64,000 nucleotides of DNA from Blastomonas aquatica (GTDB lineage: Bacteria > Pseudomonadota > Alphaproteobacteria > Sphingomonadales > Sphingomonadaceae): positions 186,001-250,000 of the forward strand of contig NZ_BMGD01000002.1 of the NCBI RefSeq assembly GCF_014639875.1. The letters are read 5' to 3'. Positions 32,957-42,030 of this stretch are shown here, piece by piece; positions within the stretch are counted from its first letter, which is position 1, and every line of letters begins with the position of its first letter. A program made the position numbers and the translations under genes. The notes below the pieces were generated by a model. It saw nothing but the letters and a program-made list of their open reading frames with translations. It made no database searches and was not told the DNA's origin.

Positions 32957-33689
32957 CCGGTTGGGTCGTCGCATGGCGGGGTTTGGTTTGACGGCAGCGG
33001 CGCTTGCCCTGTTGGGGGCTTGCCAGCTGGGGGCGGATGATGATGCAGACCGGCCCGAGACCGCGCGTGGGTTTCCCCGCGCGGACCGGCCAGTGGCTGG
33101 CGTGGTCAGCAACGAGTTTTCCAACGAGGAAGCCCGCGACGACCGCAACGAGGCGACCAAGGTCATGGATCTCGCCGGGATCACGCCGGGGATGACCGTC
33201 GCCGATATCGGCGCTGGCAACGGCTATTATACCGTCCGGTTGGCCGAAAGGGTTGGGGCGGGTGGTCGCGTATTGGCGCAGGATATCGATGATGCCGCGC
33301 TCAAGCGGCTGGGCACCCGGGTCGAACGCGAGCGGCTCGACAACGTCTCGATCAAGCCCGGCGATATCGATGATCCGCGGCTGCCCGAAAACAGCTTCGA
33401 CCGGGTCTTCATGGTTCACATGTACCATGAGGTGACCGAGCCTTATGCGTTCATCTCTCGGCTGCGGCCCGCGCTGAAGCCGGGCGGGCAGGTGATCGTG
33501 GTCGATGTCGATCGCCCGACCAACCGCCACGGCATACCTCCCAAATTGTTGTTCTGTGAGTTCGAAGCGGTAGGCTACAAGCTGGTCGAATTCATCGAGA
33601 AGCCTGATATCGCAGGGTATTTCGCGCGGTTCGAGGCGGTTGGTCCGGCGCTTGATGTAAGCAAGATCAAGGGATGCGATCAAGCCTGA
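32946..33689 (+). CDS. methyltransferase domain lipoprotein
   Basis: ATG 32946 overlaps prfB by 11 bases and gives MSTDRLGRRMAGFGLTAAAL followed by ALLGAC, a lipoprotein signal with Cys at ~29. The rest (247 residues total) is a class I SAM methyltransferase: VADIGAGNGYYTVRLAERVG (motif I), DNVSIKPGDIDDPRLPENSF, VFMVHMYHEVTEPYAF and GGQVIVVDVDRPT. A lipid-anchored periplasmic methyltransferase is odd because SAM is cytoplasmic; this group is nonetheless common in sphingomonads. Substrate unknown. Confidence 0.88.
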   Translation: MSTDRLGRRMAGFGLTAAALALLGACQLGADDDADRPETARGFPRADRPVAGVVSNEFSNEEARDDRNEATKVMDLAGITPGMTVADIGAGNGYYTVRLAERVGAGGRVLAQDIDDAALKRLGTRVERERLDNVSIKPGDIDDPRLPENSFDRVFMVHMYHEVTEPYAFISRLRPALKPGGQVIVVDVDRPTNRHGIPPKLLFCEFEAVGYKLVEFIEKPDIAGYFARFEAVGPALDVSKIKGCDQA

Positions 33690-33783
33690 CCGGATCAGGC
33701 AACGCACCTGACAGCGGGGCGTTTTTATTGGGCAATTGCTGCGCAGCATGTCTATACGGCTGTGCCAATGTGGGAGCTTATGC

Positions 33784-35187
33784 GTGTTTAAGGGTTTGAA
33801 GCCGATCATTTATGGTGGACGCGAAGTCTGGCCGGTCATCGAAGGTGGCAAGGGCGTCTCTGCGACCAACCACGCCAGTTCGGGCGCTTGGGCCGCAGCA
33901 GGCGGTATCGGCACGGTGTCGGCGGTAAACGCCGACAGCTATGACGAAAACGGCAACGTTGTTCCCCAGATCTATCACGGCCGCACCCGCGGCGATCGCC
34001 ATCAGGAGCTGATCCGCTATGCCATCGACGGCGGCGTCGAGCAGGTCCGCCGCGCCTATGAAATCGCAGGCGGCCAGGGTGCGATCAACATCAACGTATT
34101 GTGGGAAATGGGCGGCGCTCAGCCGATCCTTCATGGCATTCTCGAGCAGACCCGCGGCATGGTCGCAGGCGTCACCTGCGGCGCGGGCATGCCCTACAAG
34201 CTGTCCGAAATCGCGGCGCAGTATAACGTCAACTATCTGCCGATCGTCAGTTCGGCCCGCGCGTTCCGCGCGCTGTGGAAGCGGGCGTATCACAAATACG
34301 CCGATCTGATGGCCGCGGTGGTCTATGAAGACCCCTGGCTGGCCGGTGGTCACAATGGCCTGTCCAACGCTGAAGATCCGCGCGTACCGCAAGACCCGTA
34401 TCCTCGCGTCGCTGCACTGCGCGAGACGATGCGCGCCGAGGGTGTGTCCGAAAGCGTCCAGATCGTGATGGCAGGCGGCGTGTGGTACCTGCGCGATTGG
34501 GAAAACTGGATCGACAATCCCGAGCTTGGTGCAATCTCGTTCCAATTCGGCACCCGACCATTGCTGACGCAGGAAAGCCCGATCCCGCAGGGGTGGAAAG
34601 ACGAATTGACCAAGATCGCTCCGGGCGATGTGCTGTTGCACAAGTTCAGCCCGACCGGTTTCTATTCGAGTGCGGTCCGCAACCCGTTCCTGCGCAGCCT
34701 CGAGGCGCGCTCTCAGCGCCAGATCCCGTTCTCGACCGAGATGGCAGGCGAACATACCGCGCAGCTCGATTGCGGCGTGAAGGGCAAGAACTTCTGGGTG
34801 ACGCCGACCGATCTGCAGCACGCGCGCCGCTGGGATGCGCAAGGCTTTACCACCGCGCTCAAGACTCCCGACAACACCCTGGTGTTCTGCACCCCCGAAG
34901 AGCGTGCGGAAATCCGCAAGGACCAGACCGATTGCATGGGTTGTCTGTCGCATTGCGCCTTCTCGGCATGGAAGGACCACGACAATTTCTCCACCGGCTA
35001 CCTCGCCGATCCGCGCAGCTTCTGCATCCAGAAGGCGCTGCAGAACATCGCGCATGGTGAGGATGTCGACAAGAACCTGATGTTTGCCGGCCACGCGGCC
35101 TACAATTTCGGGACCGATCCGTTCTATTCGAACGGCTTCGTTCCGACCGTCAAGCAGCTGGTCGATCGTATCCTCACCGGGGATTGA
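33784..35187 (+). CDS. nitronate monooxygenase/2-nitropropane dioxygenase family protein
   Basis: A 467-residue TIM-barrel flavoprotein. GTG 33784 has GGGAG about 8 bases upstream and starts at FKGLKPIIYGGREVWPVIEG. Segments such as GVTCGAGMPYKLSEIAAQYN, IVMAGGVWYLRDWENWI and AISFQFGTRPLLTQESPIP match the NPD/FabK-like fold with FMN. A late Cys cluster (QTDCMGCLSHCAFSAW) is distinctive of this longer subgroup. It may oxidise nitronates or reduce enoyl substrates; not decidable here. Likely monocistronic. Confidence 0.85.
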   Translation: MFKGLKPIIYGGREVWPVIEGGKGVSATNHASSGAWAAAGGIGTVSAVNADSYDENGNVVPQIYHGRTRGDRHQELIRYAIDGGVEQVRRAYEIAGGQGAININVLWEMGGAQPILHGILEQTRGMVAGVTCGAGMPYKLSEIAAQYNVNYLPIVSSARAFRALWKRAYHKYADLMAAVVYEDPWLAGGHNGLSNAEDPRVPQDPYPRVAALRETMRAEGVSESVQIVMAGGVWYLRDWENWIDNPELGAISFQFGTRPLLTQESPIPQGWKDELTKIAPGDVLLHKFSPTGFYSSAVRNPFLRSLEARSQRQIPFSTEMAGEHTAQLDCGVKGKNFWVTPTDLQHARRWDAQGFTTALKTPDNTLVFCTPEERAEIRKDQTDCMGCLSHCAFSAWKDHDNFSTGYLADPRSFCIQKALQNIAHGEDVDKNLMFAGHAAYNFGTDPFYSNGFVPTVKQLVDRILTGD

Positions 35188-35264
35188 TTCGGGGATTGAT
35201 CCGCAGACAGGGGCCCTTCGCCTTTGCTGGCATAACTGGTGATTGACCCGGCACGCATTCTCCC

Positions 35265-35299
35265 GCATCCCTTTGTTAACCGGTCGGTTAAAGGGATGC
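35265..35299. promoter_or_regulatory. long palindrome over acyl-CoA dehydrogenase leader
   Basis: GCATCCCTTTGTTAACC and GGTTAAAGGGATGC form an imperfect inverted repeat around CCGGTCGG, ending 4 bases before ATG 35304. The right arm contains AAGGGATG, which serves as the ribosome binding region, so the structure could hide it or be an operator for a TetR- or MarR-type repressor. The inner TTAACCGGTCGGTTAA is a 16-base near-perfect palindrome. Function is inferred. Confidence 0.5.
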
Positions 35300-35303
35300 G
35301 GAG

Positions 35304-36464
35304 ATGGATTTCAATCTTTCGGACGAGCAGGTCGCCCTGCGCGAAACGGTCAGGCGATTTGCGCGCACCGAACTTGTGCCGCTGGCGGTCGAGCTGGAGC
35401 GCGACAATCGCCCGGTGCCGCGCGCCATGGTACACCGCTATGCTGAAATGGGGCTGCTGGGCATCAACACACCAGAGGCGCTGGGCGGGTTGGGGTTATC
35501 AAACCTTGACGCGTTGATCGTGCTCGAAGAGCTGGCCAAAGTCAGCTCGGCCGTCGCCTTCCCGGTGTTCGAAGCGTGTGTCGGGCCGGTGCGCGCGATC
35601 CAGCATTTTGCCCCAGCAGCGCTCAAGGAACGGATCGTGCCAAGCGTCTGCGCAGGCGACATGATCGTCGCGGTGTCGATGTCTGAGCCTGCAGCGGGAA
35701 CCGCGCTCACCGATCTGACGACACGCGGCGTGATGGCCGATGGCTTCGTCATGATCAATGGCACCAAGCGCTGGTGCTCGGGAGGTGGGCATTCGGATGC
35801 CTATCTTGTCTATACCCGGCTATCGGATGCACCGGGTGCCAGGGGCATTGGCGCGGTGCTGGTGGAAAAGGGAACGCCGGGCTTCAGCTTCGGTCAGAAC
35901 GAGACGTTGATGGGATTTCGTGGTGTCCCGTCGGCTGACCTCATTTTTGACGACTGCCGCGTGCCCGAAGGCAATATCGTCGTGCCGGCAGGCGGTTTTG
36001 CCAAGCTGATGGAGGCGTTCGATCTGGAACGCTGCGGCAATGCCACGATGGCGCTGGGCCAGGCATCGGGCGCGCTGGAAGACGTGCTCGCCTATGTCCA
36101 GGAACGCCAGCAGTTCGGCAAGCCTCTGGTTGATTTCCAGGCGGTGCAGATGAAGCTGGCGGAGATGCAGATCGAGGTAGAGGCGGCGCGGCTGCTGATC
36201 TGGCGCGCGGCGGCCAATTCGGACCAGGGCCTGCCGTCGATCCTCGACAGTTCATCAGCCAAGTGTTTCGCCAACCAGATCGCCCGGTCAGTGACCGGCA
36301 ACGCGGTTCAGCTGATGGGCGGATATGGCTATTCCACGCAATATCCCATGGAGCGACGCATGCGCGATGCCTGGGGCTGGGGCATTGCCGGGGGTGCGAT
36401 CGATATCCAGAAGGTCAACATCGCCAGCGCCATGATCGGGCGGCGTTTCGACCAAAGGCGGTGA
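35304..36464 (+). CDS. acyl-CoA dehydrogenase family protein
   Basis: A 386-residue FAD enzyme of the acyl-CoA dehydrogenase family: VAVSMSEPAAGTALTDLTTR, INGTKRWCSGGGHSDAYLVY, VLAYVQERQQFGKPLVDFQA and VTGNAVQLMGGYGYSTQYPM. The usual catalytic YEGT segment reads AGGAIDIQ near 370, so the base is not at its normal place. The promoter region holds a strong palindrome. Downstream on the same strand, beyond a minus-strand gene, is a CoA-transferase. Substrate unknown. Confidence 0.9.
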   Translation: MDFNLSDEQVALRETVRRFARTELVPLAVELERDNRPVPRAMVHRYAEMGLLGINTPEALGGLGLSNLDALIVLEELAKVSSAVAFPVFEACVGPVRAIQHFAPAALKERIVPSVCAGDMIVAVSMSEPAAGTALTDLTTRGVMADGFVMINGTKRWCSGGGHSDAYLVYTRLSDAPGARGIGAVLVEKGTPGFSFGQNETLMGFRGVPSADLIFDDCRVPEGNIVVPAGGFAKLMEAFDLERCGNATMALGQASGALEDVLAYVQERQQFGKPLVDFQAVQMKLAEMQIEVEAARLLIWRAAANSDQGLPSILDSSSAKCFANQIARSVTGNAVQLMGGYGYSTQYPMERRMRDAWGWGIAGGAIDIQKVNIASAMIGRRFDQRR

Positions 36465-36489
36465 GGCAAATGGCTGTCTCATACCGCAG

Positions 36490-36684
36490 TCAATCCCGGA
36501 AGCGTTGCCGCGCCTTGCGTGCCAGCCGCGACCAGTGCTTGCGCTCGCGATCAGTCAGATTGGCGTCTTTCGACCGGGCATCCAGCACATCGACCGTGGT
36601 GTCCCCGTACTTTTTGTGGATCGTGTCGAGTTCGCGATCATCCTTGCGCCGCTGTTCGGCGCTTTCAAACAAGCCCAATACCAT
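36490..36684 (-). CDS. small charged hypothetical protein
   Basis: A 64-residue helical, highly charged protein (AEQRRKDDRELDTIHKKYGD, RKHWSRLARKARQRFRD). Not recognised. It is convergent to the acyl-CoA dehydrogenase, starting at ATG 36684 with no neighbouring gene on its strand. The charge pattern suggests a nucleic-acid or protein-binding helix pair. Confidence 0.65.
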   Translation of the reverse strand: MVLGLFESAEQRRKDDRELDTIHKKYGDTTVDVLDARSKDANLTDRERKHWSRLARKARQRFRD

Positions 36685-36899
36685 AATGACCCCAATGGAA
36701 ACGGTGCGACCCGCATTCCTTAATCAAGCCACCCCTGAGCCCGACCCGGAGGATACCCCAGTATCGGGGGCATCCGCAATGCTGCAGTTGCGAAATAGAG
36801 CCGGATGTGTCTCGATTATGGATGTTTCCCGAGGGTTTGCGGTGAACTGTGGCCATTAAGTGACGCCATTACTGACAATTGACCAAACAGGAGCCTTGC

Positions 36900-38090
36900 A
36901 TGGCAGAATCAATCTGGAAAACGAGTGATATCGCAGCGACCGGCCCGCTGGCCGGGGTGCGCGTGCTCGATATGTCGAGCGTCGTCATGGGGCCGCTGGC
37001 GACGATGATGCTGGCGGATATGGGCGCCGATGTGATCAAGGTTGAAAACCGCGGCGGCAGCCACAGCGGCGATATGATGCGCTATGCCGGCACATCGCCG
37101 ACGGGCGACCTGGGGCCGATCTTCATGGCGCTTAATCGCAACAAGAAAGCGGTGACGATCGATGGCCGTGACGAATTGGGCAAGGCGCAGCTCGAGACGC
37201 TGCTTGGGCAAGCTGACGTGTTCTTCCACAATGTCCGCATGGCCGGGATGGAACGGCTTGGGCTGGGGTACGAGGCGGTCAAGAAGATCAACCCCCAGAT
37301 CATCTATATCCACTGCTGCGGCTACGGCGCCGAGGGCCCGTATGGCAAGCGGCAGGCCTATGACGATCTGGTGCAGGCGGCGTCCGGCTGGGCGGATTTG
37401 TATGCCAAGCGTTCGGGCGGGGCCCCGGGCTATACCCCCTCGCTGGTGGCGGACAAGACGGTGGGTCTGTTTGCCACCAACGCCACGCTCGCGGCGCTGG
37501 TGCACAAGGAAAGGACAGGGCAGGGACAGTTCGTCTCGGTGCCGATGTTCGAGTGCTTCACGTTCTTCAACATGGTCGAAAATCTCTACGGCCAGACTTT
37601 CCCCGGCGATGGCAAGTTCGGCTACACCCGCTCGATCAATCCCAGGCGGCGCCCGTATCCCACCAAGGATGGCTACATCGCGATCGTTCCATATGTCGAT
37701 CGCCAGTGGGAGCGCTTTTTCGAGATCGGCGGACGTCCCGGCGTGTTCCAGGATCCGCGCTTCTCAACTTATGAGGAGCGCACCAAGCACACCGGTGATC
37801 TGTACGCGATCATCGAGGAGGTCGCCGCGACCAAGACCACCGACGAGTGGGTCGAATTGCTTGACCGCGAGGACATTCCCGCAATGCGCTTCAACCGGAT
37901 CGAGGATGTACCCGAGGATCCGCATCTCAAGGCGACCGGGTTCTTTATCGATGCGCAGGCCGACCATATCGGGGCGTACCGGACACTCCGGCATCCGATT
38001 GCGTATGGCGGCAGTCCGGTCAACCAGCGGCTCGCTCCGCAAAGCGTCGGCGCACAGAACCACGAACTGCCGGGGGGGGCAAACGATTGA
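36900..38090 (+). CDS. CaiB/BaiF family CoA-transferase
   Basis: A 396-residue class III CoA-transferase. The start at 36900 follows AGGAG by 7 bases. It shows GVRVLDMSSVVMGPLATMML, ADMGADVIKVE, LNRNKKAVTIDG and PGYTPSLVADKTVGLFATNA, where the Asp of VADKTVG is the likely nucleophile, plus RRRPYPTKDGYIAIVPYVDR. It moves CoA between acids, giving activated substrates for the nearby dehydrogenases. Acceptor unknown. Confidence 0.93.
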   Translation: MAESIWKTSDIAATGPLAGVRVLDMSSVVMGPLATMMLADMGADVIKVENRGGSHSGDMMRYAGTSPTGDLGPIFMALNRNKKAVTIDGRDELGKAQLETLLGQADVFFHNVRMAGMERLGLGYEAVKKINPQIIYIHCCGYGAEGPYGKRQAYDDLVQAASGWADLYAKRSGGAPGYTPSLVADKTVGLFATNATLAALVHKERTGQGQFVSVPMFECFTFFNMVENLYGQTFPGDGKFGYTRSINPRRRPYPTKDGYIAIVPYVDRQWERFFEIGGRPGVFQDPRFSTYEERTKHTGDLYAIIEEVAATKTTDEWVELLDREDIPAMRFNRIEDVPEDPHLKATGFFIDAQADHIGAYRTLRHPIAYGGSPVNQRLAPQSVGAQNHELPGGAND

Positions 38091-38131
38091 ACCGGCAGAT
38101 CAGACTTCGACCACGCTGGGCGCAATGGCGC

Positions 38132-38503
38132 TCAGCGCGGGAAGGAGGGGCTGGTTCCCAGAATGGTGCGCAGATAGCGGGGGACCTCGCCGCCTCCGCC
38201 GACCGGCTGGCGGGCCTGTTTCGGGTTGATCTCACGGTCGAAGGCAACACCGAAACGCCCGCTGCGTGCCCACGCGATCTGACCGCGCACCGGGCCGATG
38301 TTGCGCAGCGTCGCCACCACCTGCTGTCCCTGTGTCACTTCGAGATCGGATTCGATCATCATGCCCCCGGGTGACAGGTTGCGGACCTTCACCTTGTAGA
38401 CTTCATCCGAGCCCTCGGATGTCATTTCCGCCAGCAGGAACAGGCTGTCGCGGGCGCGTGTCTCTTTGCTTTCAAGAGATTTCGGGCTGACGGGCATATT
38501 CAT
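38132..38503 (-). CDS. PilZ domain protein
   Basis: A 123-residue single PilZ domain: RARDSLFLLAEM near the start, VKVRNLSPGGMMIESDLEVT (the D/NxSxxG motif) and WARSGRFGVAFDREIN at the end. PilZ domains bind cyclic di-GMP through RxxxR plus N/DxSxxG; here the first Arg pair is around ETRARDSLF. It could couple c-di-GMP to motility or surface traits. Convergent to the CoA-transferase. Confidence 0.88.
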   Translation of the reverse strand: MNMPVSPKSLESKETRARDSLFLLAEMTSEGSDEVYKVKVRNLSPGGMMIESDLEVTQGQQVVATLRNIGPVRGQIAWARSGRFGVAFDREINPKQARQPVGGGGEVPRYLRTILGTSPSFPR

Positions 38504-38642
38504 GGCTGTGGCGTCCAGATGCTTGGCGATAACAATCGACGAAGGGATCGCATCGCGTGTGCGGGCGCGAGCGGTGCTGTCGAAGGCATAGCCCAGCGTG
38601 TATCGCCAATTGGTTAAGCGATAGGGTAAACAGCTTAAAAAA

Positions 38643-39107
38643 TCAGTCGTCGCGCGATATCTTCTCGCGGCGTTCGTGCGCTTCCTGCGCCTCGACCGTC
38701 ATCGTCGCGATGGGGCGTGCAACCAGGCGTCCCAGGCCGATCGGCTCGCCGGTGACTTCGCAATAACCGTATTCGCCCTCGTCGATCCGGCGCAGCGCAG
38801 AATCGATCTTGGCGATCAGCTTGCGTTGGCGATCGCGGGTGCGCAGTTCGATGCCCCAGTCGGTTTCGCTCGAGGCACGGTCGTTAAGATCGGGCTCGCG
38901 CATCGGGCCATCCTGAAGCTGCTGCAAGGTGCCCTTGGAGGCAGCGAGGATTGAGCTTTTCCACTCCTGCAGCAGGGCTCGGAAATATTCCAGCTGTCGT
39001 GCGCTCATATAGTCTTCATCAGAAGACGGGAAATAATCCCCTTCTATACTTTTGCGCGCCTTGGCCAACACATCGATATCGTCAATCGCGGTCGAGATGG
39101 ACGCCAT
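38643..39107 (-). CDS. dksA: DksA/TraR family transcription factor with reduced Zn finger
   Basis: A 154-residue coiled-coil protein of the DksA type that enters the RNA polymerase secondary channel and works with ppGpp. The coiled coil holds the DxxDxA-like tip (DLNDRASSETDW). The zinc-finger region reads GEYGYCEVTGEPIGLGRLVA and ATMTVEAQEAHERREK: only one of the four Cys remains, as in zinc-independent DksA2-like forms. ATG 39107 matches family length; upstream in-frame codons to 39311 are not likely coding. Confidence 0.92.
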   Translation of the reverse strand: MASISTAIDDIDVLAKARKSIEGDYFPSSDEDYMSARQLEYFRALLQEWKSSILAASKGTLQQLQDGPMREPDLNDRASSETDWGIELRTRDRQRKLIAKIDSALRRIDEGEYGYCEVTGEPIGLGRLVARPIATMTVEAQEAHERREKISRDD

Positions 39108-39569
39108 TGGATGCTCCCAGTGGATAGCAGTACCGGCAGCGCGCGCCCAAGGTCGGACACATTCCGTCGGCCTTATGTTGATCGCGCCTATAGCCAGCGT
39201 GCAATGGCCACACAAGCTGGAAAGCTTGGGAATCGGGGAGAAATCAACAGGATCGTTGAGCATCCCGTGTTGCCGTAAGGTCAACCGGAGTCGTGGCATT
39301 GCATGCACCAATTCCGCAGCACCCTGAGGGCGCCGCTGGGATGATATAGGTTAATCTGGGTTCCGCAGATGGTTCCAATTCGGGACAGGCGGGGGAGTAA
39401 GCACAATAGAAGCGTAGTTTTTTGTCGCACAGATTGTCAAATCAAGGTTAACAGCATTGAGATTAACGCTTTGTTCTGGCTTGCCTAGCATATCGGGATG
39501 CTGACCCGACCCCGGTTTGGGTACTGGAAGGTCGAAAAGCAGCCTCCCTGCGCTGAAAGAGAAAACACA
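39108..39569. other. 462-base intergenic region, mostly featureless
   Basis: Between divergent dksA and the Ser/Thr-repeat protein. It contains the two leaders but no convincing ORF or RNA gene. An AT-richer patch at 39410-39480 with two TTAAC half-sites 15 bases apart may hold a promoter; the spacing does not fit a CtrA box. Confidence 0.4.
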
Positions 39570-40559
39570 ATGTCTGTACGGATGGCCTTGGCAAAATTGT
39601 GCGCCTGTACCTGCGGCGGTGCAATCATCGGCGGTGGTGCGGTGCATGTTGCAGATACGCCTCCTGCTCAGGTGAAGCAGTACCGACAGGCCAAGACCAG
39701 CAAGCCGATTCGCGGCCGCCAGGTCGCCAAGGCCCCGGTCCGTCAGATCAAGCGAGCGCGCACGGCTGTTGCGCGCACCACAAGCAGCTGCACGCCCCAG
39801 GTCGTGACCGTCAGCACCCAGCCGTCTCCGATCCCGCTGCCCTTGCCTTACCCTGCGCCTCTGCCGCAGGACACCGGCGGATTTGGTGGCGGCGGTGGCG
39901 GTTTCCCGGTCGTTGTCGGCGGCAGCGGCGGTTTTGGCGGCGGCATCGGCGGCGGCTTTTTCGGTGGCTTTTTCGGTGGCGGCGGTGGTGGTGGCGGCAG
40001 CGTCGTGATCACCTCGACCGGATCGACCAGCACCTCGACCGGCGGGTTCACCAGCACGGGCGGATCGACCAGCACCTCGACGGGCGGCGTTTCGACCGGT
40101 GGTATCTCGACATCAACCGGCGGCGTGTCCACGTCAACCGGCGGCGTTTCGACATCAACCGGCGGTGTCAGCACCTCGTCGGGCAATGTATCGACCTCGT
40201 CAGGCAACGTATCCACCTCTTCAGGCAACGTATCCACGTCATCGGGTAATGTGAGCACCAGCAGCTCGTCGTCGACCAGCTCGTCGTCTTCGACCTCGTC
40301 TTCGTCTTCGACATCTTCATCGACGTCATCGTCCACCTCTACATCGACGTCGACCTCGACTGGTGGATCCTCCAGCTTCGGCGATCCGCATCCGCCGGTC
40401 GATCCGCCGCCACCACCACCTCCACCTCCGCCGCCGCCGCCGACCGATGTGCCGGCGCCGCCTGCTGTGCTGCTTTTTGGGGCCGGCGCTCTGGCCCTGG
40501 CGGTGCGTCGCCGCTTTGCCAAGCGCAAGGACGTTACAAAGGACCGCGATGCGGATTGA
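39570..40559 (+). CDS. Ser/Thr/Gly-repeat surface protein with PEP-CTERM-like tail
   Basis: A 329-residue exported-looking protein. After a short Cys-containing leader and a basic stretch (KQYRQAKTSKPIRGRQVAK) comes a Gly-rich block (GGFGGGGGGFPVVVGGSGGF), then Ser/Thr/Gly repeats: TSTGG units, four VSTSSGN heptads and poly-Ser runs. It ends with poly-Pro and VPAPPAVLLFGAGALALAVR followed by RRFAKRK, which mimics a PEP-CTERM sorting signal (PxP, membrane segment, basic end). It may be glycosylated and sorted by an exosortase; no exosortase gene is in the window. Composition differs sharply from neighbours. Confidence 0.75.
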   Translation: MSVRMALAKLCACTCGGAIIGGGAVHVADTPPAQVKQYRQAKTSKPIRGRQVAKAPVRQIKRARTAVARTTSSCTPQVVTVSTQPSPIPLPLPYPAPLPQDTGGFGGGGGGFPVVVGGSGGFGGGIGGGFFGGFFGGGGGGGGSVVITSTGSTSTSTGGFTSTGGSTSTSTGGVSTGGISTSTGGVSTSTGGVSTSTGGVSTSSGNVSTSSGNVSTSSGNVSTSSGNVSTSSSSSTSSSSSTSSSSSTSSSTSSSTSTSTSTSTGGSSSFGDPHPPVDPPPPPPPPPPPPPTDVPAPPAVLLFGAGALALAVRRRFAKRKDVTKDRDAD

Positions 40560-40602
40560 TCGTCCGGCAGCGTCCGTCACCGCTGCCTGATCGCCGCATT
40601 CA

Positions 40603-40636
40603 AGGGCGACCCCGCTCCGGCAGGGTCGCCCTTTTT
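40603..40636 (+). terminator. Rho-independent terminator
   Basis: AGGGCGACCC, loop CGCTCCGGCA and GGGTCGCCCT make a 10-bp stem followed by TTTTCT. It ends the Ser/Thr-repeat gene and separates it from serS. Confidence 0.9.
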
Positions 40637-40737
40637 CTGTCGGGCGCTGCTGGTCACCACACGCTTGGCTGCGCACACCGATTTTGCGCAGATTGGCGAT
40701 TGCATCTGGCCGTCGGGGCAGGGCATAGGCTTGCCCC

Positions 40738-42015
40738 ATGCATGACATCAAATTCATCCGCGAAAACCCCGAGGCTTTTGACGCCGCACTGGCACGCAAG
40801 GGCGTTGCTCCCGTTGCCGCCGACATCATCGCGCTCGACGCCCGGCGGCGCGAGGCGCTGAACGGCGCGCAGACCGCCCAGGCCCGACGCAACGAGGCAT
40901 CGAAGCTGATCGGCCAGGCGATGGCGCAAAAGGACACCGCACGTGCCGACGCGCTCAAGGCCGAGGTTGCCGAGCTTAAGACCCGGCTGGGCGATCTTGA
41001 GGAACAGGCCAGGGCAGGCGAGGCGGCGCTGGCCGAGCGGCTGGCGCTGTTGCCCAACCTGCCTGCGGAGGACGTTCCCGACGGGCTGGACGAAGCGGGC
41101 AATGTCGAGATCAGCCGTTGGGGCGACATTCCGCAGTTCGATTTCGCTCCGAAGGAGCACGCCGATATCGGCCCGGCGCTGGGCATGGATTTCGAGACCG
41201 CTGCCAAGATTTCGGGCGCGCGCTTCACCTTCCTGCGCGGCGGGATCGCGCGGATGAACCGCGCGCTGGGGCAGTTCATGCTCGATGCCCAGGTTGAGGC
41301 AGGCTATAACGAATGCGCGACGCCGTATCTGGTGCGTGACGAGGCCGTGTTCGGCGTTGGACAGCTGCCGAAGTTTGCCGAGGACCTGTTCCAGACCACC
41401 GATGGCCGCTGGCTGATCTCCACGTCGGAAGTCAGCCTGACCAACAGCGTGCGCGAGCAGATCCTCACTTCGGCCGAACTGCCGATCCGGCTCACCGCGC
41501 TGACTCCCTGCTTCCGCTCGGAAGCAGGCTCTGCCGGCCGCGACACCCGCGGGCTGATCCGCCAGCACCAGTTCGAAAAGGTCGAATTGGTGACGATCGC
41601 CGCGCCTGAGCATTCCGACATGGAGCATGCGCGGATGTGCGCAGCCTCCGAGGCGATCCTGCAAGCGCTGGGGCTGCCCTATCGCAAGATGCTGCTATGC
41701 GCGGGCGACATGGGCCAGGCTAGCGCCAAGACCTTCGATCTTGAGGTGTGGTTGCCCGGGCAGAACGCCTATCGCGAAATCGCCAGCATCTCGAACTGCG
41801 GCGATTATCAGGCGCGGCGGATGAACACGCGTTTCCGGCCCGAGGGCGAGAAGAATACAGAGTTCGTCCACACGCTCAACGGCTCGGCGCTCGCGATCGG
41901 CCGGACGCTGGTTGCGATCGTCGAGAACTATCAGCAGGCCGATGGCTCGGTCCGCGTGCCCGAGGCTTTGGTGCCGTATATGGGTGGGCTGGACGTGTTA
42001 CGGCCGGAGGGTTGA
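40738..42015 (+). CDS. serS: seryl-tRNA synthetase
   Basis: SerRS (425 residues, full length) charges tRNA-Ser. The N-terminal coiled-coil arm spans ~30-100 ([40 protein letters not shown]). Class II motif 2 is [20 protein letters not shown] followed by FEKVE and motif 3 is [22 protein letters not shown] 40738 encodes the conserved [20 protein letters not shown] start. It precedes a nest of intergenic repeats. Confidence 0.98.
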   Translation: MHDIKFIRENPEAFDAALARKGVAPVAADIIALDARRREALNGAQTAQARRNEASKLIGQAMAQKDTARADALKAEVAELKTRLGDLEEQARAGEAALAERLALLPNLPAEDVPDGLDEAGNVEISRWGDIPQFDFAPKEHADIGPALGMDFETAAKISGARFTFLRGGIARMNRALGQFMLDAQVEAGYNECATPYLVRDEAVFGVGQLPKFAEDLFQTTDGRWLISTSEVSLTNSVREQILTSAELPIRLTALTPCFRSEAGSAGRDTRGLIRQHQFEKVELVTIAAPEHSDMEHARMCAASEAILQALGLPYRKMLLCAGDMGQASAKTFDLEVWLPGQNAYREIASISNCGDYQARRMNTRFRPEGEKNTEFVHTLNGSALAIGRTLVAIVENYQQADGSVRVPEALVPYMGGLDVLRPEG

Positions 42016-42030
42016 CTGCGTCCAATCGCC

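Noticed and set aside
39448-39467. Pair of TTAAC half-sites as a CtrA box
   Set aside because: Spacing of 15 bases start to start does not match TTAA-N7-TTAA.
39848-40528. Asp/Val/Pro-rich minus-strand ORF opposite the Ser/Thr-repeat gene
   Set aside because: It is the reverse complement of simple repeats and carries no independent features.
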